From: Sphaerolaimus hirsutus
Lineage: Eukaryota > Nematoda > Chromadorea > Monhysterida > Sphaerolaimidae
Reading direction: 5' to 3'
DNA: 64,000 nucleotides
Assembly: GCA_964036195.1 (NCBI GenBank)
Contig: OZ038454.1
Location: forward strand, 1,984,001 to 2,048,000
Every line of letters begins with the position of its first letter. The stretch's first letter is position 1. Positions 1-11,356 of the stretch are shown one piece after another. The position numbers were made by a program, and so were the translations under genes. Under the pieces are notes generated by a model. The model was not told where the DNA came from. It did not search any database and saw only the letters and a program-made list of their open reading frames with translations.

Positions 1-1048
1 GTGTACTATGTACTATAGATAATGTGTGGAATTCATATGCGGAAGTCGTTTGAAATATGATTCAATGCACATCTCATTTTATTGAAACGTACGTTGTAAA
101 TAGTGGCTTCTAAAAAACCCCACTTCAACCCTCATCCCCCCCCACCCCCCCCTCACATCTCAAACTACAACTATAATCATCATTGGCGCATTGCCAAGGT
201 ACGACAAAACTCAAGGCATATGATAAATACGCATGTATACTCGGCGGACCGCAAATTATGTGTAGAAACCTACCGTACTTGAATGAATAAAATGTTCGAT
301 TAAATTTCATAGTAAATAATTCCACAGTAAAAATGAAATCTAATGTGAAAAACAGTATAATTTTTGGATCATTATTCAGATTGGTTATGGTAGGTTTCCA
401 TACTAAGTGTGATGTCCGCTGAGTGTATATACAATGACTCTACGTCATGTATGTCAATAGGAATGTTTATTCATCACAAAATGTATTTTATTTATACTCG
501 GCAGACATGATACTCTACAAATGGATGTGATTTATGTCTTCGGCTGGCAGACGGCCAACCTGAAAAGTTATGAATAAAAATTTTGCAAAAAGAAAAAAGA
601 AAATACGATGTGAATATGCATTCGGCATTGTTCTGTACATATGGGATAATAATTGTTGCCTTCGTCGTAATAGCACCCCCATCTCCCCACCCCCCTTCTC
701 ACATTGCTCATATTTCAATATTCGTTAACCACACTCCCTGAAAATACCCCCCATCCCCTCACACCCGGCAACTCTATGTAACCCCAAGAAAATTCTAACG
801 AAATAAAAGTTTGGCCACATCTAAATTGAGTGTCAAAATAGTATCAACAAAAAAACCCACTATTTGTCTACACAAAATTCTGACGAAGTAAAAAACACCT
901 CCACGCCCCCACATCCCTTTCACCCCAACTCCAAATATTGGTAATTGGCACTGAAAGCTGAAACCCCACATCGCCCCACTGCAATTCAGATTTCATAGGT
1001 AACATACATTTACCATACTTCTTCTAAAAGAAGAGTGTCGTTCTATTT
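1..1048. other. Upstream AT-rich region without a recognisable gene
   Basis: No convincing exon is seen. The stretch has short C-rich runs and three degenerate copies of a dispersed motif of the form TATACTCGGCGGAC (about 236-250, an inverted version at 411-428, and 491-508). The same motif recurs near 19.46, 34.57, 36.01, 43.61 and 52.51 kb, so these are probably termini of old transposon copies. Confidence 0.5.
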
Positions 1049-4000
1049 TTGCCAACTATTTTTTACCTGTCGTTTTATTGGGAGGTGCCATTCTCTTGTT
1101 TTGGTGGGCACAAAAACACACCTAAAAACAATTGGAGATATGCCAATTTATTAGAAGAAATATGCCATATGTCATGGTACATATCCAAGTTGTTCGCTGT
1201 AGTGTATGCAATGGATTTTTTTCACTTACACAGCATATTTACCACACATTTGGCAAGCGTTCAAGGTGGCAGGCAGGAGGCTGAGAAAAACAAAGGCAAA
1301 GCGGTATGTCATTTTTCATTATTCATGTTTTTATTATTCAAGTATAAATAATTCTGATGGTAAATGTGGTGGATAATGTGTTGTTTACCCCCTCAGGCGC
1401 ACAAAGGTGCGTTCACGCTCATTGTCAGCTGGCCCAAGTCGAGCATCAACTGCGGCGCCAGCACCGACTGCGGCGCCAGCACCGACTGCGGCGCCAGCAC
1501 CAACTGTGGGTGGGAACTTTCCAGTGGGAAACAAACTGTTGTGCTTGCTGCTACTGCTGCAGCTTTTGGACCTGTTGAATTTGGTCTGTCAGGTGGCATT
1601 CGTCCATCAGAGGTATCCAAACAGTCAGGTTTGTAGAATATACTAGCTAATTGTGCGCATGTCATAGTTCATTGAAAAATAACTTGGTATAGGGCGGCCC
1701 GCGCTCGTTGCATCGACAATTGTCAAGCAGCTGGTTGACACTAGCCATTGTCGACTCAAATCACACAGGCGACACGGGCACGCAGAAGGGGGCGCAGAGC
1801 TCGTAAGTGTGGAGGTGTCTGCAAAAGGTGGTCGTGGCTGTGGCCGTGCTCGTGGACAGGCACCACAACATCCCCCCGAAGACTGTGACAGGTGTGCACC
1901 ACTCATAAACTCAAATATTTTTAAGGTAGACATTTCAAGTATTTAACATGTTGCAGCACTGCTGTGACACCACCGTATCGACAACAATCTGAGGAGTCAG
2001 TACACCCCCCCCCCCTGGAAGCTCTACAGATCCATGTCCAATCAATCGGCACATGCGGGAACGGTGTTGCATCCAAGAATCGGCGGGGAAAAGGAATTGT
2101 TGGACCCGGGCGAAGGTGTGCTATTTACATGTTCATGTATTCGTTGTCATCAATGTTGATATTATATGCTCAACTTTACTCAAATGTTACATCCCCATTC
2201 ACTCAGGCATAGTGAAAGTGTCGGCTTGGATTCCATCGCAAAGCGGCCGTGTGGATCAGGATCTAGCGCCGTCCTCGGCTGTAGTTGCTGCAGCGGGTGC
2301 AAGTGTGCCTGGGGTACGGCATCTGCGGGTGAAAATCGTGCAGCCACTCAATCGGATACCCAATCAAACAATTGCGACAACTGTGAGCATTTTGGCAAAC
2401 CAGAGCGGCGGAGGTGCAGAAGCAAACTCGAGGGAGATGCAGGGCCAAGCTACAGAAAGCAACCCAGAAGAGAATCAACAGCCGCAATCAAGTGGTATGG
2501 TGAGGACAAAATGGACCAATCGGAGGAACGCACAAACAACCAGCTACCCGCACAATGTGAGACAAAGGGTGGAAGGTCAGGCCACAGCCCCAATACCTCC
2601 TCAACATGGTCTGAATCAGGGAGTTTCAGCAACACTAGCCACAGTGGTGACAACAACAGCCCGCACAGCTCCACGCCCTCGAAAACGGAGGAGGTCGGAG
2701 GTGCCAGAAGGCGACGTAGAAGAGCCGCTGGACGCGGTCAGAATGATGCAAGAGACACACTTGGAGCAGGTCTGCATTTGAATGATCATTTCCAACTTTG
2801 CAATGTAATGTAATGGCGATGAATGTCATTGCAACCATATATATAAAAAAACATTCTAGGTGCAGTCAATGGTGGACAACCCAGCATCCGCAAGTCTGGT
2901 GCAACAGGTGGTGAATCAAGTGAAACCATCAAGCAACGTGGGCAATGTGAGTACATATTGTATAGTTATTATTTAGTATTGTCATATTTAAGCATTCATA
3001 TGTAACTAATTGACAACGTTTTCAGCGTGCGAGCCCTACACAGGAGGGCCTACAGCAACCATCCCCAGTGCACACGACGATGTCAGAAGCGACCACAGAG
3101 CCTGCGATGGAAGTGAGGGCCATAGCAGGACCACAGATGACTCGTCGACAGCAGTTGGAACAGCTGAAGGACTACATCAGACGGGAGGAGGAGTTGTTGG
3201 ACCAGCAACCAAGTACATCGACAGGAGCCCTTCAATTGCCCTTACCAGCAAGTGCATCTCCAAGTGCGCATGTGGACAAGGGGGTGCAGAAATTGCCAAA
3301 CATGCGGATGATTGTTGTAGATTCTCCAAAGGTCACCACACAAGGGGATGCAGCCCTGGAGAAGGAACAAGAGGAGGAGGAGACGGAGGAGTCGATCACC
3401 AGGAGCGTACCACTGAAGCGCACACCAACACTGAGGCAGCTACTGGCATCAAAACCACTACAGCGACATGTCAAAAGGATTCAAGGTACAAGTGTGTTTC
3501 CACCACGTCGAAAACTATTCTCTCCACAAATGTCTCGGAAAGGCTGCATTTGTACAGCAACATCTTCGACAGAGAGGGATCAACAACCGTTGAGGAACGA
3601 CGGGGCCAGCAGCAGAAGCAGTTGCAGCACCACGAGTGTGGAGAGCAATGCAGACTACCAGAGTGCAAGTGGATGCAGACAGTCGGAAAAGGACACATGT
3701 CAGACAGAGAAGTTACGCACCAGCAACAGCCCAAGCACAGCATCCATGTCGGATGTGAGACAACAGGCATGTCAACACGACTCAGCTTTGGAGAATGCTG
3801 TTGTGGCACAGGTGGAGGGGAGCAGTTGCAAATTGCCAGAGAAAGGCTACACATGCTACTTGATAAGTTCAAAGAAGGAACAAATGTCAAATCCAGATCA
3901 GCAGAACCTGGCCCCAGATGGCGAAAGTTTGCCACTGGAATTGAAAAAAATACGGGAACTACTGCACATAGACGAGACGATGAATCTGCCATTGTGCCCG

Positions 4001-7000
4001 CGCCTACGACAGATTGCACGGCACCATCTAGGCCTACCACCACTTCAGCAACTGGCAGACATGGTCGAAGCACAGAATCAGAGATGTCACGTCATTCTGA
4101 ACAGTCAGGAACCAGAGTTGGAAAAGGAGAAGGCTCAAGTGATGTCCCAACTAGATGCCATGACACTGGCGAACATCAAAGCAGCAGAAGCGGATGTAAC
4201 ACCGAACACATGTCCAGGGGGCAGGCCAGAAGATTTGATGCAGGACACAGAGGAGGGCATATTGTGGGACCTCCTCCAGCTGAATCCACTGAACGACGAG
4301 TTACCACTGCTAACAAAGGAGCTTCGTCAGGTGAATTTTATTATTTATACTCTGTAATATGTATTATAATTGACAGAACATCTCAACATTTCATCCACAC
4401 AGGTGGCGCACATGAAAATGCTACATTGTCGGATGTAGTAGTGCAGGGCACCAGTGGCGCAGAGAGCAGGAGGCAGTCATTTCTGAGATGGGTGAAGGAG
4501 CGTGGCAGATTGATGAAGTTGCCCCCAGAGTTGTTGATACAATGCATGATGGATGCTGCAAAGGATGAACTCGATCCCGAGTTCACCATCAGTCCAAGCA
4601 AACTGAGACAACTGATGCACACGCAGGAGGAAATGGAGTGTGCTGCGGGTATGATTGAGAGAGCGAATGAAAAGCCTACATCCGGGGGGGCGCAAGAGGC
4701 CAAATGTGTGGCCCTTGACTTGAGTACAAAAAATCGACATGACAGCAGCAGAGCAGAGTCGGCCGAACAAATGTATGAGTCAATTACCCCTCCGCCAGTA
4801 ATGACTGCAACACTTGTCAAGGCGGCGGATTGCAGCAATGTGGGCAGTGTTGCCAGCACAAAGCAGGTGTCAATTCCACAAGTGTGGAGGTAAAAATAAT
4901 TGTGGATGTGAAGGCACAAAAGGTGATGTAAACATTAAACTTTAATTTTTCACTTCTCAATTTTTTCACCTTTACACTTGCGGAATTGACTTCAGGTCAT
5001 GGCTGGCACCTCCAAAAAACCACCTACTGAGCAGAAGAAAAAGGAAAATGTCGAAAAGAACACTCAGCAGCCACGTTACACGCCACAAGACCAATATGAA
5101 ATTCATAGAGCTCAAGTTGCTCGTGATGTGGCGATTCAGCGGGCAGATCGGGCGGCTTTTGAGATGGTGCTGGCTGCAGACAATGCCATGATACAGGCAA
5201 CTGTGGCATGCCTGCGTCACCAGACGATGTTCAAGCTGAATGAGGTACTCCGTGGTGTGCTGAACATACAGGCAATGTTTGAGGACCAGCTGATGGACCT
5301 CCCACAGTTTGGCTGGAGCCTAATGTGGGAAATGCCCGGAATACCTCCATCTGGCGTTGGCGGCATGGTGCGGGAGCGAATCCCACACGAGTACAGCATA
5401 AATGTGGTTGGGGACTTGATAGCCACCCACTTGAATCTGGGATTACCTGTAAGATTGCAACGTATGATCTCATCGAGAACAAACAGGGTTGATTTCAACA
5501 GTCCAATCTGCATGATTTTGCGAAGAAATCGCGACTTGAACGGCGCTGAACTGCCAACAAATAGCTTTTTGACCAGAGACTGTCCACCATGGGCTCCAGC
5601 AATGACAGCACCAGTGAAGGAAATGTGCCACAACATCTATGTGTCTGTACAGAGGGGCTTTGGCTCTCCGCCAAATCCAATTTGCCAGCTGCCATATGCC
5701 TGTTGGTCGCCGGGCATGCAGAAAATCAATGTACAAGGATATGTTGGTTTTCATTAGTGTCTGTACCTTTTTTGATTTGCTATTTTTGACAATAATTCCC
5801 CCCCCCACATTACTAAGATTCCACGCGCCACACCTACGATCGACCTGCAGAGGCACTTGAACAATTTGCTACTGGTAGGGTGTCAAGTTTCTTTTTCTGA
5901 CTTTCATTTTCCATTTCCAACTTTCCATTTCCAACTTCCATAAAAAAACACTCTACCTGTAGCACAGCCACAATATAAAACCACATGTGCAGATGCGGCC
6001 CCCAGCCATAGAATGTGCCACCAAGGTTGCCGGTGTCAGGGCCAGCAGTTGTGTCGACGGCAACACTGTGGCAATGCCAAGCAGAAAACAAGTGCAAGAG
6101 ATGATTGTAGAAAAAGTGGCATTGTGGAGGAAGCTTGAAAGGTCAATGGCACAATCTTTCATTGTCGTTCCAAATCCCCACCAAGTACCTAGGAGTCCCC
6201 TGAGAACAACGTTTCCACGCAGCCCCAGATCTGGCGTGCCAAACATGTCTGGCTTTGTTGAGCATCTACCAGGGTCCCAAGAGGCACGCGAAACCAATGG
6301 ATTTGAATTTTGGCAAAACTGCAGGTATATATTTACTTGTTCTATATCTGTGTAACATTATCGTAAAATGTAAAACCTATAATATTTAAGTTAACGTCTT
6401 CTAGTTCGCTTTTATATTTAACTAATTCAACTTATCAAGATTTCATTGATATTTACATTCCAATTTTAACATCTTCACATTCGTCATTTAATATCTCAAG
6501 CGAAGTTGTTTACAATGTGCGCTTCACATCGCTCACATATTTAGATCTTAGTCATTGCTCACATTCCGCCACATTTCCTTGACAAGCTGCACACATATAC
6601 GCTGTCATGTTTATGTTAAGCGGCGGGCCCGCCCCGAGTGGGGGGCCGGGCCCGCGCGACATTTCAAATGCTGTCTGGCTTGGCTCACATTTTCACTATC
6701 TTGCCAGTTTAGCTCGCTTTTCATCGGAGAAGCGAGCGGGCAAGGATTGAACTTTCACAATTGGAAATGTTGGGTAAAAATCGGAGATTAGAGCCGACCG
6801 ATTGGCGCCAAACCAATCGCCAACGGTCTGGCCCTTAAAAGCCGATTTCACAGCTAAAATCGCCAGTGTTTGCAACCTCGTCAACTTCACACAAATCTCT
6901 TCCTAGGATCTAAATAAGCACCGTAGTCACTTTATTAAGTCGCTTGTTTTTGGTGCTAAGTTTAAACTCTTGGTGCTTTAAGTCACCTCAGTGCTTTATT

Positions 7001-7616
7001 CACACTTGCGCTGTTTGAGGTGCTTTATTCACAACCGCGCCACTTAATTGTCGCCTTTTGTCGTAATTAAGTGCCTTCTTTAAATTGCCTTATTTTATAC
7101 GGTAACTAGAGCTTCTCTTACGTTATAATTAAGTAATTAATTTAGTTGTAAATTAATTCCTTTGTTTACGTATATTTTTATATATATTTTATTTACCTTT
7201 ATTTCTTTGTATTTTATTGACTAAATAAAAACGTTCGTCAAAACCTTTGGTAAACAATCTAAATTTGCTTCACACTAACTCACGTCAATTCACTTCAACT
7301 CAACTAATCACATTTGATAAAATAACGGAACGTCAACTAGAGACGACGCTTCACGTCAACTTTCATACGTTCACATTTGTCCTCTTCCTCGGTTAGGAAT
7401 AGGAGCTGGTTCACAAGTCATTTCAACAAGTTCCGTATTATTTTACAATATCACTGTTACAATTGATTTGATATGTAAAATAAAATACATTCACACAGGT
7501 TCTGTAACACTGTTGGGGCAACACATCACATGTATTTGCGCTGTGCACATTGCGAATGTGAGGGCCTGGTCTCTGTGATGCCTGATGCTTGCATGTCAAG
7601 CTGCAAACCCATGTAA
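1049..7616 (+). CDS. Large multi-exon gene of unknown function in the virus-like block; nuclear-type, Cys-rich C-terminus
   Basis: I do not recognise this family. Exons that join in consistent phase are: (1049)-1303, 1397-1628, 1693-1891, 1957-2063 (or 2117), 2207-2769, 2860-2946, 3026-4330, 4447-4866, 4996-5730, 5818-5874, 5963-6324 and 7499-7616, ending in TAA. From 1397 on this is 1,395 codons; the 5' end is uncertain. The first two thirds are polar and low complexity, with an NLS-like cluster (PRPRKRRRSE) near the end of exon 2207-2769. Exon 4447-4866 has a folded-looking stretch (FLRWVKERGRLMKLPPELL) and a CtBP-motif-like ALDLS. Exon 4996-5730 starts Lys-rich, becomes helical and ends Pro/Cys-rich. 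The last exon gives closely spaced Cys/His (CAHCEC, CMSSC), suggesting a zinc-binding tail. It converges on the capsid gene. The Met at 4999 could instead start a second protein. Two introns, 4867-4995 and 6325-7498, are unusual. Confidence 0.5.
4867..4995 (+). repeat. Intron with MITE terminal inverted repeats (introner-like)
   Basis: The upstream exon ends ACAAAGCAG and the sequence continues GTGTCAATTCCACAAGTG. The other end reads CACTTGCGGAATTGACTTCAG, followed by GTCATGGCTGG. The two ends are inverted repeats of each other at about 18 of 21 positions. The same TIR core (TTCCRCAAGTGG) bounds free-standing elements, for example 51469-51694. Splicing at the GT and AG inside the TIRs keeps frame at phase 0 on both sides. 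If unspliced, the frame stops at 4891. Confidence 0.6.
6325..7498 (+). other. Long last intron of the plus-strand gene, likely holding an unidentified insertion
   Basis: This intron is about 1.17 kb, while its neighbours are 65-130 bp. It contains a GC-rich near-palindrome around 6621-6659 (GGCGGGCCCGCC followed by GGGCCGGGCCCGC) and repeated TGGTGCTTTA/GGTGCTTTATTCACA segments at 6950-7050. No ORF or paired TIR was found. Its flanks splice in phase 2 to the terminal Cys-rich exon. Confidence 0.35.
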
Positions 7617-8548
7617 AAAGCAGCAGCTGCAGCAGCAATCCATTGAATATGAGCTTATGTGTACAGATTTTGTGTATTGATACAAATTGAAATGCATTAC
7701 ATGTGCTATGTGTATGTGTTTAGACATGTAGTTGCAATTTTGTATTCATTCAAGTTCACCCAATTCGGGCTATTTACAATATTACATGGGGGTTTGAAGC
7801 TCCCCATGTTCACTTGATACAGGGTGCACATTTTATTTTTATTTTTACATTTTTCAAAAACTTTTCTTCCTGTTGTACATTGGCACAGGCACACATACAC
7901 ATACATCCCTCTAATGTACAGACTACTTTGTTTTTTCTACTCATTTTTTTCTAGGTCATCTTGTATTGCTGCCTATGGTCAATGTATGTTTCACTTCCAA
8001 CGCTGCTTTATGGTGCATATATGCCAAGTATTTTATTTATGCATTTTTTCTATAGCAATTACTCAAAAACAAAAAATGTGAAAAAAAACATTGCCGTCAC
8101 ATTGTTCTTACATACTACATCTTACAGCCATCGCAATAATTTGTAGAACAAGTGGTGCTTTTGCAAATAAAAAAAAAATATGGCTGTGATATGTTGTACA
8201 GTCAGTTACATTTAATTGTTTTGTGCATTGAATGGTTTAATGTGCCTTGTATTTTTTTGCTACCTTTTCATTTTTCATGTGCTATATTCATTCATTCATT
8301 CAGCTTTACTCTAAAAAAAGAAAAAAATGTGAAAAAAAATATTGCCACTGTGTTTATACATACAATACTTTACAGTCATCCCTAAAACAACATTGAAAAT
8401 GTAAAGGCCGGGGAAAAATGTGCTGCCTATATATGACTTTCACAAACATAGACTGTAAAGTGTGGTATGTATAAACACAGTGGTAAAAAAAAAGAAATTG
8501 TTATTCATTCATAATGCAAGAAAACAAGAAAAAAATCACTAAAAATCA
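7617..8548. other. Convergent intergenic region with stem-loop and degenerate direct repeat
   Basis: This lies between the stops of two convergent genes. A 33-bp inverted repeat with 2 mismatches pairs 8345-8376 with 8451-8483 around a ~75-bp loop. A degenerate direct repeat (AATGTGAAAAAAAA then TATTGCC or CATTGCC, then TTACAG) occurs near 8075-8125 and 8327-8375. Several AATAAA-like runs could serve as poly(A) signals on either strand. No coding sequence is apparent. Confidence 0.45.
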
Positions 8549-10601
8549 CTAGGCATGCACCTGCTGCGTATGAATGGTGTTCGTGGGGTCTGAAATGTAA
8601 AGTACACATAGGAAAGCAATAAAATAAAAAATGGCAATAGACATACCAATTCTTAAGAACACATCATTCACAAGCAATGTGTACAATATCGTTCCACCTC
8701 GAGGAATTGGTCGCGCAAAGGTCAAATTTAGGAATGCGTCGCCAGTGTTCAAAGCCTCCCAACTATTGCTAAAAACAAAAAAGTTGAAATTTTGTAGTGG
8801 AACCAGTAAAAAGGTGAGGCACATTGTGGCACATACCTTGTAACCTTGTCATTGCATAGGCTTATGCATACAAAGAAATGACATGATGTAAACTTTATCA
8901 TTGTCAACTCATTTTGAATTGAACTCCACGACTCTAAGAGGCTGTAACATTCGCGGAAAATATCTGAACTCTTGTCTGCATTCCATTGAAAGCGGAGTGG
9001 ACGATTTGGGTACAGTCGCGATCCTATTTGCACAGAAAGATCGGACATGTAGAAGGGCGAATAGTTGTGCAGGGGCTCATTTGTCGCTTGTGGGTTGGCC
9101 GCATCGTTTTTAGTCATGCTGGGGGCAATCCCAAGCACTGCCAAGTGTAAAGTAGAGTGTCAAATGTAAAGTGTCAATTAAAACAAAAAATTATTACTTA
9201 ACTTTACATGACAATAGCACTTTATATTTGACATTTCATTTGACATTTTACTTTACACTTTACAGGGTTTGGGACTGTCACCAGATTATAATCCCACGTG
9301 GGAGGCGCCCCACTTGCGTCCCTAGGGCTATTGGCGGCGCAGCCCTCGCACCCTCGACCAAATTCATTTGTCCCACGTTATACTGGCGAAATGAGTGGTA
9401 GATGCCATGTGTTTTGACGCGATCCGCCAGTGCAATAGACAGCGATGTCACCTGATTGTTTTTTTGTCAACGTGTTCACGACGATAGACGAGCAAGCATA
9501 TTTGAAAATATATACTCACAGGGTGGATTTTGCGCACAGACAGCTCGATATTGTCAAATTGTATTTTCAGTTTGCCAATATATTCTCTTGGCAGTCTGAA
9601 CGATTCAAACATTAGACTGTCTGGTACTCGCCTAAGTACAATGGTTAACTGCATACCTGCATGCCAAGGCTTCGCCTGGAGGGGGGGACATAGTTTCACA
9701 AGTGGAGTAGTATAAAATTATTATTATTATTGACAAGCAAAGGGTGAAAGCTCATTTCACATTCTACATGTCAAAATGATTTTTATATGCCCCCATTTGT
9801 GGAACTGTCACCTGCTCTCCAAAGTCCAAAGCTAGTCGACCATAAAATTCTTGACTTCGAAAAACTGGTGCAGATCTTTTTTTAAAATATTCTGTTGCAT
9901 CCGTTGCAATCAGTTCAGCTTCAGAGTCTTTCATTTCAACCCAGCTGAAAAACAATAAAATAGTATACAAATAAAGATATACATTTAGAAGGATACATGT
10001 TGATTTTCATACCCGCTAGCTTCTAATTGGGTTCTTCTGTAGGTGCCACTTGTTTGTAGTATTTTCTTTATGTAGGCTTTTTTTCCATAATTTGATTCTC
10101 GACTCAAAAGTAGAGAATTGTGAAATATCTCAATGCCATCCCAGATACTTTCGAGGGGATTTGGAACAAATGCTACAGCATCCTTTAATACAACGGGCTC
10201 CTTAGAAAAGATGTTGTTTGCCTCATAGGCTTCCTTTATTTCATGTCCATCTTTTGTCTGAATGCGCATCATCAGGTGTAGATGCAATGATGAAAAATCT
10301 AGCAGACCAGTGCTAGAGGCCACCGTTGTGAACACATCTGCGACAATAAACGGCTGGACGTTGCACACATGTAGAGAAAAGTCAATGTAATTTTTACTAT
10401 GCACTCACATGGAGACATTTCATTCCCATCACTTATTAAAAGTAGTTGTTCACGCTCGCAATGACTAACGTATGCTTGTGTCGGTGGAAGCGCATCTAAA
10501 AACAAGACATGTTGAGAATCTACATGTGTGAATACATGTATTTACCTACCGGGGCAAAACTCTGGTGGACATGGTAACAGATGTGAACCACTATCTAATA
10601 G
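8549..10601 (-). CDS. Double-jelly-roll major capsid protein, Polinton/adintovirus-like (F54H12.2-like family)
   Basis: Nine exons on the minus strand splice in phase: 10601-10550, 10495-10409, 10337-10013, 9944-9812, 9675-9520, 9451-9282, 9118-8837, 8768-8647 and 8589-8549 (TAG). Together they give about 455 residues, near the usual family length. Family landmarks appear in order: PPTQ near the N-terminus; DFSSLHLHLMMRI (first sheet strand); PLESIWDGIEIFHN and the YIKKILQ helix; EFYGRLALDF; the GMQLTIVLRR and KIQFDNIELSVRK strands; YPNRPLRFQWNADK; and a C-terminal AFLNLTFARPIP strand ending LRID plus a short tail. These proteins build pseudo-hexagonal capsomers. No in-frame stop was found across the exons, but no ATG is visible in the first one; the frame runs back to a stop near 10627. 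Introns 9119-9281 and 9676-9811 carry MITE ends. The family call is by recalled motif pattern, not alignment. Confidence 0.75.
9119..9281 (-). repeat. MITE-derived intron inside the capsid gene
   Basis: Read on the minus strand, the exon ends ATAATCTG and the intron runs GTGACAGTCCCAAACC ... GCTTGGGATTGCCCCCAG, then CATGACT. The ends are inverted repeats of the dispersed 'GGCAATCCCAAGCC' MITE family, whose free copies lie at 23694-24104 and 57354-57684. The interior has the family's TTTGACATTTTACTTTACAC repeats. GT and AG fall at the element ends, and removing 163 bp restores the conserved capsid frame (phase 2). Confidence 0.7.
9676..9811 (-). repeat. Second MITE-like intron in the capsid gene
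   Basis: On the minus strand the intron starts GTGACAGTTCCACAAATGG and ends CCACTTGTGAAACTATGTCC followed by a CCCCCCTCCAG acceptor. The TTCCACAAATGG/CCACTTGTGAAAC pair matches the TIR core of the 51469-51694 family and of intron 4867-4995. Exons join in phase 0. The internal sequence is degenerate, so this is weaker than the 9119-9281 case. Confidence 0.5.
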
Positions 10602-10824
10602 TTTTTTTCTCGGGCTCAAAATTCATGCAGGGTGATTTGAAGCCATTATTTGTGATGTATGTTGTTGTGATTATACTTTTACCACGCCACACGATGATTA
10701 ATTCTTCTTCTTCTTCTATTTGACTGTGTGTATATGCGAGAAAAGATACAGGCATTTGGTATACTTCATGACAATTAAAAAAATATGGCATGGGCATATT
10801 GCGACATATGAGACAGACAAACAA
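10591..10824 (-). CDS. Small ORF upstream of the capsid gene, function unknown
   Basis: A 77-codon ORF starts MFVCLICRNMPMPYFF and contains an acidic run (EEEEE) and IIVWRGKSIITTTYI. It is not recognised. It ends in a 7-A run (EPEKK), where the overlapping +1 frame continues directly into the first capsid exon. It may be the true 5' end of the capsid gene broken by a 1-nt homopolymer change, or a separate small protein. The second tandem copy (14999-15232) is identical, including the A-run. Confidence 0.35.
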   Translation of the reverse strand: MFVCLICRNMPMPYFFNCHEVYQMPVSFLAYTHSQIEEEEELIIVWRGKSIITTTYITNNGFKSPCMNFEPEKKTIR

Positions 10825-10927
10825 ACAGACAGACAGACGACATGTCTAGAACGATGCAAAACTGTATAATTTTATTAAATCAACATGTGAAATGTGGAAA
10901 AATGTGATCACTAATCATCAGATTGTA

Positions 10928-11356
10928 CTATAGCCATTCTGAAGAAACTGTTATTCCCGCTGCGTTTTTTGATGCGTTGGCATTATTATTATTAATATTC
11001 TTTGGTGGGCGTACCAACTGGACGCTTTCACCTTTATGTGCCTTTTTCTTTGCGGCACGCTCTGGTTGTTGTGCTTGTTGTTGTTGTGCTTGTTGTACTG
11101 GTGGTTTTTGTGAATGTAGACTACTCTCAGGTGCAGCTGGTTCTCCAGTGGTGTGAGAGAATAAATCTTGTTGTTGTTGTAAATTTACATCCGATCTATC
11201 CTGCGCATCTGGCGTAACAAGTTTTTGAGAAGATAGTTCAGACACCATTGCAGATGTCCATTTGTCGCGATTGGTGGCCTCTAAATCGCCAGTATTTTGA
11301 TCAAACTGTTGTGTCCAATAGTCTTTTGTGAATATCTGATCTGGCAAGTTGGCCAT
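10928..11356 (-). CDS. Gln/Asn-rich hypothetical protein of the virus-like block
   Basis: The ORF has 142 codons from the chosen Met and ends VSSEWL. The same frame stays open upstream to about 11540 (passing through APRGTHWADE), so an upstream exon or start is likely. The N-terminal part looks structured (DQIFTKDYWTQQFDQ). The middle is Gln-rich (QQAQQQQAQQPERAAKKK) and the C-terminal part has an Asn run (NINNNNANAS). The family is not recognised. It lies between the capsid gene and the SDWM-ending gene on the same strand, and is probably a virion or accessory protein by position only. The tandem copy at 15336-15764 differs at a few residues near the C-terminus. Confidence 0.45.
   Translation of the reverse strand: MANLPDQIFTKDYWTQQFDQNTGDLEATNRDKWTSAMVSELSSQKLVTPDAQDRSDVNLQQQQDLFSHTTGEPAAPESSLHSQKPPVQQAQQQQAQQPERAAKKKAHKGESVQLVRPPKNINNNNANASKNAAGITVSSEWL

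Noticed and set aside
3010..4330. Long plus-strand ORF in the frame one base off the called exon
   Set aside because: Its composition (Thr/Arg/Cys-rich, no ordered segments) is that of a shadow frame. The other frame joins both neighbouring exons in phase with GT-AG borders. Only the part after 4447 is used.
3471..5636. Long minus-strand ORFs opposite the plus-strand gene
   Set aside because: They are antisense shadows without splice or homology support.
6621..6740. Possible tRNA or rRNA piece in GC-rich intron sequence
   Set aside because: No cloverleaf, A/B box or conserved rRNA segment could be recognised.
10597..10608. Programmed frameshift site before the capsid exon
   Set aside because: The A-run does not fit the classical X XXY YYZ phase relative to the upstream frame. 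A +1 shift or simple indel is as likely.
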